Program-made: the position numbers and the translations under genes
Notes under the pieces: model-generated
Seen by the model: only the letters and a program-made list of their open reading frames with translations
Database searches by the model: none
What the model was told of the DNA's origin: nothing
Origin: DASXUX01 sp036504595
Lineage (GTDB): Bacteria > Planctomycetota > SZUA-567 > H5-PLA8
Reading direction: 5' to 3'
Length of the DNA: 64,000 bases
NCBI GenBank assembly: GCA_036504595.1
Contig: DASXUX010000069.1
Span: 62,001-126,000, forward strand
Shown here: positions 1-8,101 of the stretch, in pieces
Layout of the letters: the number at the start of each line of letters is the position of its first letter
How positions within the stretch are numbered: the stretch's first letter is position 1

Positions 1-1666
1 ATGCGTAGGGCTTGGCCGCCGCGTGCTCTTCTGACGTCAAAGTCCCGCCGCTATTCAGCGAATACATCTTGCCGGAGCAAATGTAAACCGGCGCGCCGGC
101 GGAGGCATCGGCGGCGAGCGCCTTCAGGATTCCCGCGACCTTCTTTTCATCGAGCGGCAGGGAGCGCGTGCCGTCGGAGCGAAGTTGCGCTTCTCCGGCC
201 GGTGCGTCCTGGGCTAGAACAGGTTCGGCGATCTTCAGCACGTCGGTGGGGACGATCGGCGCAATTTTGTCGCCTTTCCTGCGGCCCCAGTAGGCCGGCC
301 ACATCATCTTTTGAGCTGTGATCTTTTCGTCAGTGCCGCGCAGGAAAACCGGCGCGACGATGAGCGGCGAGGCGTCGAACGTCGTCAGGCGGTGCTTGCC
401 GATGTACTCCAACTGATGCGCGCGCGAGGTCTGAACGCGGAAGGCCGTGTCGCTGGGCATGGGGCCGGAGTGACAGGCGGTACAGGAAAGTTTTTCGAAG
501 TGAACCGGCGGGAGTTTGAGGTGCTTGGGCTTGGGCGCTTTGCGGCGGCCGGCAACGGCGTGCTCACTGTCGCCCAGGTGGCAGCCTTTGCAGGTAAAGG
601 AGTCTTCGACGGCGGCGTCAGGTTCTTTGGCTTCCTCGGCGCTCAAGGGCGCGCCGCGGACGATGTCGTGATCCACCCCATTGCGGTGGCAGTTGGTGCA
701 GAGCATCCCGGCGGTCATGTGCACGTCATTCTCGATCGTCCAGCGTTCGGGAGCGTCCTTGCCGACTTCGGTGGTCGAATGACAGAAGAGGCAGCGCGCG
801 GCCGTGCTTTCGCGGCGGATGTTCAGGACGACTTCGCCTTTGTCGTTGAAGCGATTCGCATCCCACTTGACGACCGGGCCAGGGGCCTTCCCAGCAAATG
901 GATCGAACGCTCCACGCGGCGGGGCGGCGCCGGATACCGTGGCTAGACCGCTGGCGGCCGTAGAGGCCCACATGAAGTTCGGCTGCGCGGAGACATTGCC
1001 GTACCACTGGAACATCTCCTGCGATGTGTCGCCGTTGTGGCAGGCCAGGCAGTTGATTTCCAGGCGCTGCGTGTTCTTCCAGCGCTCATCTTTGCTGTTC
1101 TCGACGGCGTTTTCGCCGATTCCGCCGCCAGGCATGTGATGGCCGAAGCGCTTCACGAAGCCCCACGGCGTCAGGCCGACCTCTTCCGGCTTGAAGGTGC
1201 CCGGCCAGCCGCGTTCGGAAATGGGAAGTTGCACGCCGATATCGCGTTCGGACCAGACCCACGGTTCGCCGGGGCGGCCCGCTGAGACCTTCGGGTCGGA
1301 CGCGTTGAAGTGCCAGCCTTTCTTGATTTCATCATACGGATGCTCGTGGCAATGGCCGCAGGTGAAGCGCGTGGAGAATGGCAGCGCGGGGTCATCGGCT
1401 GGCTTGATGGGTTTGTCGGCCTTCCACTCGGCATTCGCCGGGGCCAGAAGCGGTATGCGGTGGACCTTCGGGCAGCGCGTTGCGCCGAGCGCGGGAACTT
1501 TGTGGGCTTCTTCTTCGACGGCAATGGCGCTGACGCAGAAAATCAGGAGCGCCAAACACGCATGAGTTCGCGCAAAAAAACGCGCGAACACATGCGTGCC
1601 ACCTGGGCTTGCCCACTGCGCGATTTTCGCAACACACCCTGTCAGGGCCGGCAACAGTTCTCGCAT
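1..1666 (-). CDS. Multihaem c-type cytochrome, 3' end cut by window edge
   Basis: The minus-strand frame is open from 1666 to the left edge, so the C-terminus is missing. It holds six CXXCH haem-c motifs in one frame: CGHCH near residue 103, CLACH 206, CLFCH 292, CTNCH 323, CKGCH 359 and CTACH 395. A basic stretch followed by a hydrophobic segment (about residues 35-50) fits export, as expected for periplasmic haem attachment. The ATG at 1666 has a GGGAG ribosome site 5 bases upstream; a GTG at 1591 would give a more typical signal peptide. After the last haem the protein is rich in Trp, Tyr and Arg (WPAYWGRRKGDK). A role in periplasmic electron transfer is inferred from the haems; the exact family (octahaem reductase or decahaem conduit) cannot be told from a partial sequence. 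Plus-strand frames here are shadows. Confidence 0.85.
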   Translation of the reverse strand, partial: MRELLPALTGCVAKIAQWASPGGTHVFARFFARTHACLALLIFCVSAIAVEEEAHKVPALGATRCPKVHRIPLLAPANAEWKADKPIKPADDPALPFSTRFTCGHCHEHPYDEIKKGWHFNASDPKVSAGRPGEPWVWSERDIGVQLPISERGWPGTFKPEEVGLTPWGFVKRFGHHMPGGGIGENAVENSKDERWKNTQRLEINCLACHNGDTSQEMFQWYGNVSAQPNFMWASTAASGLATVSGAAPPRGAFDPFAGKAPGPVVKWDANRFNDKGEVVLNIRRESTAARCLFCHSTTEVGKDAPERWTIENDVHMTAGMLCTNCHRNGVDHDIVRGAPLSAEEAKEPDAAVEDSFTCKGCHLGDSEHAVAGRRKAPKPKHLKLPPVHFEKLSCTACHSGPMPSDTAFRVQTSRAHQLEYIGKHRLTTFDASPLIVAPVFLRGTDEKITAQKMMWPAYWGRRKGDKIAPIVPTDVLKIAEPVLAQDAPAGEAQLRSDGTRSLPLDEKKVAGILKALAADASAGAPVYICSGKMYSLNSGGTLTSEEHAAAKPYA

Positions 1667-1690
1667 TTGCACTCCCGATCTGTCAGTTGG

Positions 1691-1874
1691 GCCGGCACGG
1701 GGCCGGCGCCACCCTATCACACTTGTGCGTTGAGCCATTCGGATGGTTCATACCGTTGTCCCTCTTCCGGCCCGTGACATCGGCTTCCTGCCGATGCAGC
1801 ATGGGCAGGATGCCCATGTTACGGCGCATCTGCGCCGTTGGGCTCTGATCCCCGCCGTTAGGCGGCGGGGATCA
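1691..1874. repeat. Cluster of palindromic elements upstream of the cytochrome gene
   Basis: The 250-base gap between the cytochrome start and the HEAT gene stop holds several inverted repeats in series. GCCGGC-type element 1691-1712; CATCGGC/GCCGATG at 1778-1796; CATGGGCA/TGCCCATG at 1800-1818; ACGGCGCA/TGCGCCGT at 1821-1838 with a 2-base loop; TGATCCCCGCC/GGCGGGGATCA at 1846-1874. The last lies just after the HEAT-gene stop and may act as a terminator, but no T-tract follows. The 1691-1712 copy is related to the elements inside the 25.3-27.9 kb gene. Confidence 0.75.
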
Positions 1875-1915
1875 GCGGCCTGCTTCGTTGCAGGCGAAGA
1901 GAAGACCTCCCGCGG

Positions 1916-3982
1916 TTATTTTGCTTTCGCCTTGAACTTCTTTTCGAGCTGTTCTTTGGCCTTGTTCTTGGCGTCGCGATTCTTGACCGTTTCCAGAATC
2001 TTCTGCAGAGCCGGCCGGACTTCTTCAGACTTATTGGCCGGAACGCCTTCGGCAATCTTGACCAAGGCTTGCGCGGCTTCTTCCTTGGTTGCTTCTTCGG
2101 CGAGGAAGGGCTCGACCATCTGGAACGCGCCGTAGTCTTTGACTTCGGCCAGACCGCTGAGCACCAGTTTCTTCTCGTCCAGGCGCTTTGCGGTGTCTAA
2201 GCCGGTCTTGTACAACTTCAGCGATTCGGCAGCCGGACGGCCGCTGGGCAGGCCGATCACCTTGATGTAGCCGCGCAGCGCCAGGATCTGGCGAACTTCC
2301 GGACCGGTTCCCTTCGCGATCCCCAGCAAGTCGTCTGCAACGGCGGCGTCGGGCCATTCGGACATCGCGCGCACGGCGGCTTCCTGCGTTTCCTCGGTCT
2401 TGATCGCCGCGCGCAGCGCTTCGAGCGATTTGTTTCCACCGATGCGGCCGAGCACGTTCAGCAGCGCAATCTTCGTCGGGCCTTGAGCGCCAGCCACGCC
2501 ATCGAGCACCGGCTGCGCTCGCACATCGGCGTCCTGCTGGCGTTTGCAGGCCAGCACGATGGCCTGAATCGCTTCGTTGCGTTCGCCGTCCTGATCAGCC
2601 TTAGACAGCAACTTCACCATCTGCGGAACGGCCGGGGCATCGGCCAGCGCCCCCAAGCCCTTCCACGCTTCGGTCCGCACGCCGGCGTCGGCGCTTTCGA
2701 GGGACTTCAGCAGCGCGGGTGTCGAAGTGACGGCCTTGCGAGCGGTCAGGCTGCGAATCAGTTCCGCGGCGCTCTTCGGATCGGCGTTGCCCAAGGCGGC
2801 GATCATCGCCGCATCGACTTCCTTGCCCTTCAGCAGATCCAGGCTGAGACGCGCCGCGTCCTGAGTCTTGCCGCCCGCGACCGCTACTTTCACTAACAGC
2901 GGAACGCAGCCCGCGTCACCGACTGCGCCGATTCCTTTCAGCGCTTCGATCTTCACGTCTTCGTTGGCGTCTTCAGCACAGGCGACGAACGTCGGTAGTG
3001 CGGCGGCGTCGGCTTTCAGGATCAAAGCGCGGAGCAGCATGATCTTCATGTCGGTCGGAGCCGTCTTGACCTTGTCGCAGATCGCTTTGACGACTTCCGG
3101 TCCCTGGATCAGGCACAGCGCTTCCAGGCCCGCTCCGCGAACCCGAACGTCCTTGTCCTCCATGGCTTCAAAGATCGCGGAAAGTTCGGCAATCCCGCCC
3201 GCTTTGCCAAGGCCGATGATCGACGCGCATTTCACGTGTCCGGTGTTGGCGATCAGTTTCTTGTAGACGCCCAACGCGGTGGCCTTGTCGCCAGCGGCGG
3301 CGATGCGGTCGGCCAGGAGCAGGTACGAATCGGTCTCAACGCGCTTGGCCTGTTCGGAACCCTTGCCGACGGCGCCGGCGACGGCTTCCAGGGCGGACTT
3401 GTCGCCGATGTTGGCCAGAGCGGCGACGGCCGATGAACGGACGGCATCATCCGCGTTGTCCGCCTGCTTGATGATCACGGCGGCATCGGCGGCGTTCTTG
3501 CGATAGCCGAGCGAATCGATCAAGGCAGCCTTCCAGGCGGGCGTGTCGGCGCCTTCCATGGCGGCGACAAGAACCTTGCTGGCTTCCGGCGTTGGATTGT
3601 TCTGCAGGCAGCGGCGAGCGGTCTCTTTCACGAGCACGTCCTTGTCCTTCAGACAGGCGGCGACGGCATCGACGACTTCGGCTCGGCCGATAGCTTCGAT
3701 CTGGCGGAGCAGCCAGACGCGAGCGATGACCGGGGTGCCTTCGCCGATCTTGGCGGCCATGGCTTTGCACAGCGCGACGCGTTCTTCGTCCGCGCCAGGG
3801 CGGCCGGCGTTGTAGGCCATCTGCTGGATTTTCTGTTGCGGCGCCTGTTGTTTCTTGACGTCCTCACTGCCCATGTCCGGCAGGAGCGCGTCGAGCGCCG
3901 CGGCCATGTCCTCGGCCTTTGACGAACGGGCGCCGAGCGCGAGGACGGATAGAGCGAGCAGAACGAGTGCGAGTTTCCTCAT
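1916..3982 (-). CDS. Exported HEAT-repeat protein
   Basis: A protein of 688 residues with a clear signal peptide (MRKLALVLLALSVLALGARS) followed by about 15 degenerate HEAT/PBS-lyase-like helical repeats. Examples are the units around VVDAVAACLKDKDVLVKETA and AVVAALANIGDKSALEAV. Such alpha-solenoids act as protein-binding scaffolds; no catalytic residues are visible. The C-terminus is Lys-rich (EQLEKKFKAKAK). An ATG exists at 3988, but the AAAGGA ribosome site is better spaced for the ATG at 3982. It sits downstream of the ThuA-like gene and upstream of the multihaem cytochrome on the same strand. The three could belong to one exported module, but hairpins separate it from the cytochrome gene. 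The partner is unknown. Confidence 0.85.
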   Translation of the reverse strand: MRKLALVLLALSVLALGARSSKAEDMAAALDALLPDMGSEDVKKQQAPQQKIQQMAYNAGRPGADEERVALCKAMAAKIGEGTPVIARVWLLRQIEAIGRAEVVDAVAACLKDKDVLVKETARRCLQNNPTPEASKVLVAAMEGADTPAWKAALIDSLGYRKNAADAAVIIKQADNADDAVRSSAVAALANIGDKSALEAVAGAVGKGSEQAKRVETDSYLLLADRIAAAGDKATALGVYKKLIANTGHVKCASIIGLGKAGGIAELSAIFEAMEDKDVRVRGAGLEALCLIQGPEVVKAICDKVKTAPTDMKIMLLRALILKADAAALPTFVACAEDANEDVKIEALKGIGAVGDAGCVPLLVKVAVAGGKTQDAARLSLDLLKGKEVDAAMIAALGNADPKSAAELIRSLTARKAVTSTPALLKSLESADAGVRTEAWKGLGALADAPAVPQMVKLLSKADQDGERNEAIQAIVLACKRQQDADVRAQPVLDGVAGAQGPTKIALLNVLGRIGGNKSLEALRAAIKTEETQEAAVRAMSEWPDAAVADDLLGIAKGTGPEVRQILALRGYIKVIGLPSGRPAAESLKLYKTGLDTAKRLDEKKLVLSGLAEVKDYGAFQMVEPFLAEEATKEEAAQALVKIAEGVPANKSEEVRPALQKILETVKNRDAKNKAKEQLEKKFKAKAK

Positions 3983-4011
3983 GATCATTCCTTTCTTGGG
4001 TCGTTAGTTTC

Positions 4012-4053
4012 AGTCATTGGTCATGGTCATTCGTCATGGGTCATTCGTTCGAC
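4012..4053. repeat. Heptamer-type array (GTCATTG/GTCATTC)
   Basis: Tandem imperfect units of about 7 bases, built on GTCAT(T/G)(G/C), fill the gap between the ThuA-like gene and the HEAT gene. It is one of many arrays of the same period and different sequence in this window. Confidence 0.7.
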
Positions 4054-4062
4054 CGAGGACCG

Positions 4063-5235
4063 CTACTTTGCCAAGGGCTTCGGCGTAGTATCGGCCTTGA
4101 GGTCGCCAAAGGCAAATTGGATTCCGTCCAGGAAGTGGCGCAGAATGACTGGCTGGTACCAGGTCGAATCGTTGTGGCCGTAGGAACAGTAGAAGACGCG
4201 GCCCTGGCCCTGGGATTTGATCCAACTGATCGCGTAGTCGCCATCGTCGCCACGGCCGCCGGCCTTGATGTCGATCTTGGAGGCTTCGGCGTCGATGCTC
4301 ATAAGCACGCGCTGCTTTTCGCGGGAATAGGTCTGGTTGTCCTTGCCCTCTTTGTTCTTGCCCTTGGGCCCGAAGACGTACATTTCGTCGGCGTAGGGGA
4401 AGGGCTTGCCTTCGAAGGCGGCCATCAGCGGACTCTGCGGATCGTCGATCTTGGCGATGTGCTTGTTGTACGGATGGCCGCTGAAGTAGCCGCCCATCAT
4501 TTCGCCGTATTCGCGCCAGCCATAGTAGCAATCGGTGCAGGCGTGCGCGCCGGCGATGCCCTTGCCGCTGTTGACGAAATCGAGCAGGGCTTTCTTGTAG
4601 ATGGCTTCTTTGGCTTCGTACTCTTTGCGCTTGGGGGCCAGTTCCACGTTGATGGCGTCACGCTGCTTCTTCAGTTCTTCCTTCTTCGGAGCCAGTTCGG
4701 TCTGCAAGGCGTCCCACTTCTTCTTCCACTCCGCTTTCTGGGCGGCAACGTCGGTGCCGGCCTTCTCCTGCTTCTTCAGCGAGTCTTCTTCCTTGCGCAG
4801 CGGATCCTCGGCTTTTCGGATTGCGTCTTCGAGCGGGCGGAGCGGTTCTTCCGCCAGACGGAAGGATGGCTTCAGCATCTCGCCGGTGTTTTCGGCCAGG
4901 AAGATGGCGTCGAACTGCTTGAGATTCTCCGGGTCGAAGGCAGCGGGATCGTCGGTGATCACGCTATCGAACGCGCCGGTTTTCTTGCCCATGATCTGGA
5001 CGGCTTTACATGCGAGAGGAATCGAGCCGTGATAGAAGCCGGTGGCGTTGCCGTAGATGAGAATTTTGCGCGGCTTGCTCGGCGCGACGGTGGCTTTCTC
5101 AGGAGCCGCGGCGGTCACTTTCTCAAGAACCTGCGGGTTCAGACCGGCGACCTTCTTTTCGAGTTCGCTTTCAGCCTGCACGCTGCACGCCAGCACCAGC
5201 CCGAACAGGCTGATCATGCCCAAAATCGTCTTCAT
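4063..5235 (-). CDS. Secreted ThuA-like (trehalose-utilisation family) protein with coiled-coil insert
   Basis: A protein of 390 residues. A signal peptide (about residues 1-21) is followed by a ThuA/class-I glutamine-amidotransferase-like fold. The start of the fold is RKILIYGNATGFYHGSIPLA and its later part contains GKGIAGAHACTDCYYGWREYG, GGYFSGHPYN, MYVFGPKG and GRVFYCSYGHNDSTW. Between the halves, roughly residues 125-210, sits a highly charged Lys/Glu-rich coiled coil that ordinary ThuA proteins lack. The family is linked to carbohydrate utilisation in PVC bacteria; the reaction is not established. A GGAAGGGG ribosome site precedes the ATG at 5235 by about 8 bases. The upstream gene on the same strand is the GT2 enzyme, separated by a heptamer array. 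Confidence 0.85.
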   Translation of the reverse strand: MKTILGMISLFGLVLACSVQAESELEKKVAGLNPQVLEKVTAAAPEKATVAPSKPRKILIYGNATGFYHGSIPLACKAVQIMGKKTGAFDSVITDDPAAFDPENLKQFDAIFLAENTGEMLKPSFRLAEEPLRPLEDAIRKAEDPLRKEEDSLKKQEKAGTDVAAQKAEWKKKWDALQTELAPKKEELKKQRDAINVELAPKRKEYEAKEAIYKKALLDFVNSGKGIAGAHACTDCYYGWREYGEMMGGYFSGHPYNKHIAKIDDPQSPLMAAFEGKPFPYADEMYVFGPKGKNKEGKDNQTYSREKQRVLMSIDAEASKIDIKAGGRGDDGDYAISWIKSQGQGRVFYCSYGHNDSTWYQPVILRHFLDGIQFAFGDLKADTTPKPLAK

Positions 5236-5315
5236 ATTGTAATCCCCTTCCTGCTACAGAAATCGCCTTTGATTGCTTCTGTGACATCTTTGTACGAGTA
5301 CACCAGAATACAGAA

Positions 5316-5398
5316 TAGTGCTGAGTTGAAAGTGCTGAGTGCTGAGTCGTCAAATGGTGCGCTCATTCTGAATTCTGAGTTCTGAATTCTGAATTCGT
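5316..5398. repeat. Heptamer arrays (AGTGCTG and TGAATTC)
   Basis: Two neighbouring 7-base-period runs: AGTGCTG units around 5317-5346 and TGAATTC/TGAGTTC units around 5368-5395. The second lies inside the 3' end of the GT2 gene and encodes its last residues (NSEFRTQNSE) on the minus strand. Confidence 0.75.
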
Positions 5399-6193
5399 TA
5401 TGTCCGCGTGGAGTCTTCGCACGCGCAGCAGATCCACAAACATCCGCAGCGGGTCGCGCAGAAGGCTGATGTGGCTTTCACCGGCCTCGTGCCATTCAAT
5501 GGGGACTTCGGCGACCTTCAGGCTCATGCAGGCGGCCAAGTAAAGGAGTTCCACGTCGAAGGCCAAGCCATCCAGGCGCGCCTGGCGGAAGATGGACTCA
5601 GCGGCGGCGGCGGTGAAGAGCTTAAAGCCGCATTGGGTGTCCTTTATGTCCAGCGGCAGAACCATCCGCCGCACGAGGCGGAAGCCTTGTGCAATGAACT
5701 TCCGCAGCAGACTCATGGAGACGCTGCCATGGTCGCGGATCGCTCGGGAGCCGATGGCCAGCGCCGCGCCTTGGTCGATCTGCGCGCGAAGCTTTTCCCA
5801 TTCGCCGATGGGCGTAGCGCCGTCGGCATCGGCGAAGGCTCGCAGCGAACCGCGCGCGGTGAGCATACCCAGGCGCACGGCGTGGCCCTTGCCGCGGTTT
5901 TCGTCGTAGCTGATCAGACCGAGCGCGGGAAAACGCGGCAGCAGCGAACGGACGAACTCCGCCGTGTTGTCGCGGCTGCCATCGTTGACGACAAGTATCT
6001 CGTAGGGCTGCGCTTTGGCTTCGAAGAAAGCGGCGATCTGCTTCAGATACGGTTCGATGCGCCTGGCTTCGTTGAAAGCGGGAATGACGATAGATGCAAC
6101 TGGAACCGTGGTCGCCGCGGGACGATCGAAACTTGCGTATCCAGGAAGCGGTCTTGGGTCCGTTGCCAATGGTTCGTTGTCCGTTTCCGTCAT
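5363..6193 (-). CDS. Family 2 glycosyltransferase (polyprenyl-phosphate sugar transferase type)
   Basis: A protein of 276 residues with a GT-A fold. N-terminal ASIVIPAFNEARRIEPYL, a nucleotide-binding VVNDGSRDNT, a metal-binding FADADGATP and a later GSRAI segment match the ALG5/DPM1-like group, which loads glucose or mannose onto a polyprenyl phosphate carrier. CGFKLF and DVELL are also typical. No C-terminal membrane helices are present, so it is probably peripheral. It starts 12 bases after the stop of the Agl23-like gene, so the two are likely co-transcribed and may supply and use a lipid-linked sugar. No ribosome site is visible at the ATG at 6193, because a heptamer array lies directly upstream. 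Its last ten or so residues are encoded by heptamer repeats. Confidence 0.88.
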   Translation of the reverse strand: MTETDNEPLATDPRPLPGYASFDRPAATTVPVASIVIPAFNEARRIEPYLKQIAAFFEAKAQPYEILVVNDGSRDNTAEFVRSLLPRFPALGLISYDENRGKGHAVRLGMLTARGSLRAFADADGATPIGEWEKLRAQIDQGAALAIGSRAIRDHGSVSMSLLRKFIAQGFRLVRRMVLPLDIKDTQCGFKLFTAAAAESIFRQARLDGLAFDVELLYLAACMSLKVAEVPIEWHEAGESHISLLRDPLRMFVDLLRVRRLHADITNSEFRTQNSE

Positions 6194-6228
6194 ACTGACT
6201 ACTGACTACTGGCTACTGACTACTGACG
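6194..6228. repeat. Five-unit heptamer array (ACTGACT)
   Basis: Units ACTGACT, ACTGACT, ACTGGCT, ACTGACT and ACTGACG occupy 6194-6228. They cover the junction between two genes: read on the minus strand they encode the C-terminal residues and TAG stop of the Agl23-like gene (stop at 6206), then end at the start codon of the GT2 gene. Confidence 0.85.
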
Positions 6229-7903
6229 CAGTTCGCCGTCGCATGAACTCATCCCAGAGTTCTTGTTTCACATACACCAGCACGGGGAAGCCGTGGCGCA
6301 GTCCGAAATATTCGGTGTGATATTTCGACTTCATCTTGCTGGTCAAGTCGTCATCAACGTCCCTGGACGCGATCACCACGGGCGCGTCGGCGTTTTCCGG
6401 CGGCTGACGCCAATAGCCGATGTTCGGGAAGCGCCTCAAATACCACGGAAGCGGATAGTGCTCCGACGAAACGACCTTGATCAACATTTTGTCGCCGTCA
6501 CTGGAAACCGCCGCGATGTCCTCGACTCGCTTCGACAAATTATTGATGTCGCCGCAGGTGTGCGAATACACGTACGGGTTCCGCGGATCGGCGTGGAACT
6601 TGTAGTTGCTGATGTACGATTGCTTCGTGAGATGCCCGGCGGCGATCAGCAGGACCAGGCACGCCGGCGCTTTCAGCCACCAGCGCGGCATGTTCTGCAC
6701 CAGGACGACCGCGCCGATTCCGGCGAGCAGAATCATTCCGAAAAGAAAGCTGAGCATGCACCACGGCGTCTTGTACGGAATCATCGAGTACGCAAACGTC
6801 AACGCGACCGTGTAGATGGCCAGAAATCGCGCGATCCAAAGGCGCTCGCCAGACAATGCCCAGCCGGTGATCGCCACCACGATGCCGGCGATGGAAAGAA
6901 CCACGATGAGCGCTTCGGTAAAGTACGGGCCCGGCGCATTGCGGAAGTAAAGGAGAATGTTCAGGTAGAAATACCACGGATGGACGTGCGATTCGTTGCC
7001 GACGCCGCGGTTAAAGTAGCGCGTGTAGCAACGGATCGCGTCGAGCGGGCCTTCCATCAACCGGCCGAAAAATGATCGCGGGTGTTCCGGATCCGCCGGA
7101 TACATGAAGAACGACGAATACGTCACGAAGATGACGGCCAGCGCAACCAGCGCCGCATAGCCCCACGGCTTGAGCGGCGGCAACTTCAGCGGACGGCGAT
7201 CTTCCGAAGGAACCCACGGACCGTAACGACGCCAGAGCGTGATTCCAACCAGGCCGCAACCGACCGCGGTGAAAGTGATGATGCTGGTTTCCTTCGTGGC
7301 GTGCATCAGGCCCGCGGCCGCTCCGGCCAGCAGCACCCAGCCGAGTTTCTTCGAACGCAAGGACTGCCACAGCGCGATCAGGAACAGGAACGTGAAGAAC
7401 ACGAACAGCGATTCATGGATGTAATAGCGATTGTAGAACACGAACGCCGGCGAAATCGCGAGCAGCAGGCCGGCGATCACGGCCGCAGGCCAGCCGAGCG
7501 CTTCGGCAGCCAGGAACATCAGCAGCAACGTGCCGATGCCGAAGACCACGGGGACGACGCGGTATGCCGTTTCGCTCGTCGTGGCGAAGGAATGTTCCGC
7601 AGGGTTGCTCAGCCACACGAACGGCAGCGTGACGAAGTTGAGCGTGGGGCCGTGGTATTCGTACGGGTCGTACTTGTAGTAGCCCTGGTCGTAGAGCTGG
7701 CCGAACTTCACGGCTTGAACGGCTTCATCGGTGTGCATCGGCCGCATGCTGAGCAGAGGCGCTCGAAAAGCAATCGCTCCAGCGGTGATGGCCAGCAGCA
7801 GAGCGACGCCGACGCGCCGGGCGGTGAAACGCCGGACGATCAGCACCGGCGGTTCTACGCGCCGCCCGACTTCCCTCTGAAGTGCCACCGGTTCCAGAGC
7901 CAA
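6206..7903 (-). CDS. Polytopic membrane glycosyltransferase-like protein (TIGR03663/Agl23 type)
   Basis: A protein of 565 residues with about ten hydrophobic segments. It has the hallmark first loop MRPMHTDEAVQAVKFGQL with an acidic DE pair, as in dolichyl-phosphate-mannose-dependent GT39/GT-C enzymes and the TIGR03663 (Agl23) group. ATKETS and RYYIHESLFVFF follow in later loops, with a soluble C-terminal domain from about residue 430. The start is TTG at 7903 with AGAGGA about 7 bases upstream. It is expected to transfer sugar from a lipid-linked donor at the outer face of the membrane, with the GT2 enzyme encoded 12 bases downstream making the donor. The family assignment is firm; the acceptor is unknown. 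The gene end overlaps a heptamer array that supplies its stop codon. Confidence 0.85.
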   Translation of the reverse strand: MALEPVALQREVGRRVEPPVLIVRRFTARRVGVALLLAITAGAIAFRAPLLSMRPMHTDEAVQAVKFGQLYDQGYYKYDPYEYHGPTLNFVTLPFVWLSNPAEHSFATTSETAYRVVPVVFGIGTLLLMFLAAEALGWPAAVIAGLLLAISPAFVFYNRYYIHESLFVFFTFLFLIALWQSLRSKKLGWVLLAGAAAGLMHATKETSIITFTAVGCGLVGITLWRRYGPWVPSEDRRPLKLPPLKPWGYAALVALAVIFVTYSSFFMYPADPEHPRSFFGRLMEGPLDAIRCYTRYFNRGVGNESHVHPWYFYLNILLYFRNAPGPYFTEALIVVLSIAGIVVAITGWALSGERLWIARFLAIYTVALTFAYSMIPYKTPWCMLSFLFGMILLAGIGAVVLVQNMPRWWLKAPACLVLLIAAGHLTKQSYISNYKFHADPRNPYVYSHTCGDINNLSKRVEDIAAVSSDGDKMLIKVVSSEHYPLPWYLRRFPNIGYWRQPPENADAPVVIASRDVDDDLTSKMKSKYHTEYFGLRHGFPVLVYVKQELWDEFMRRRTASVVSSQ

Positions 7904-8066
7904 ACCGTTTCCTCTCTCCGCCGTTCTTGCGTTTAGGACGAGGCAGTATACACCAACTCGCCCATAACCAAGACCGGAACTGCCGCAGCAACCTTACTCA
8001 ATTTATATCGAATACTTCTCGACAGATTTAACCGCGCGCGGGGGGTGGCAGTCACCGGTGGGAAGG

Positions 8067-8098
8067 GCGGCTTTGGGCTTTGGGCTCTGGGCTTTGTG
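8067..8098. repeat. Heptamer array (GGGCTTT)
   Basis: Four units of the type GGGCTTT/GGGCTCT lie just downstream of the WD40 gene stop. The rest of the 7904-8101 gap shows no coding signal. Confidence 0.65.
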
Positions 8099-8101
8099 GT
8101 C

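Noticed and set aside
311..946. 211-residue plus-strand ORF
   Set aside because: It is the shadow of the multihaem cytochrome on the minus strand, whose six CXXCH motifs are all in one frame.
4036..5385. 449-residue plus-strand ORF
   Set aside because: It lies opposite the ThuA-like gene; its sequence has no domain and its length comes from the high GC content.
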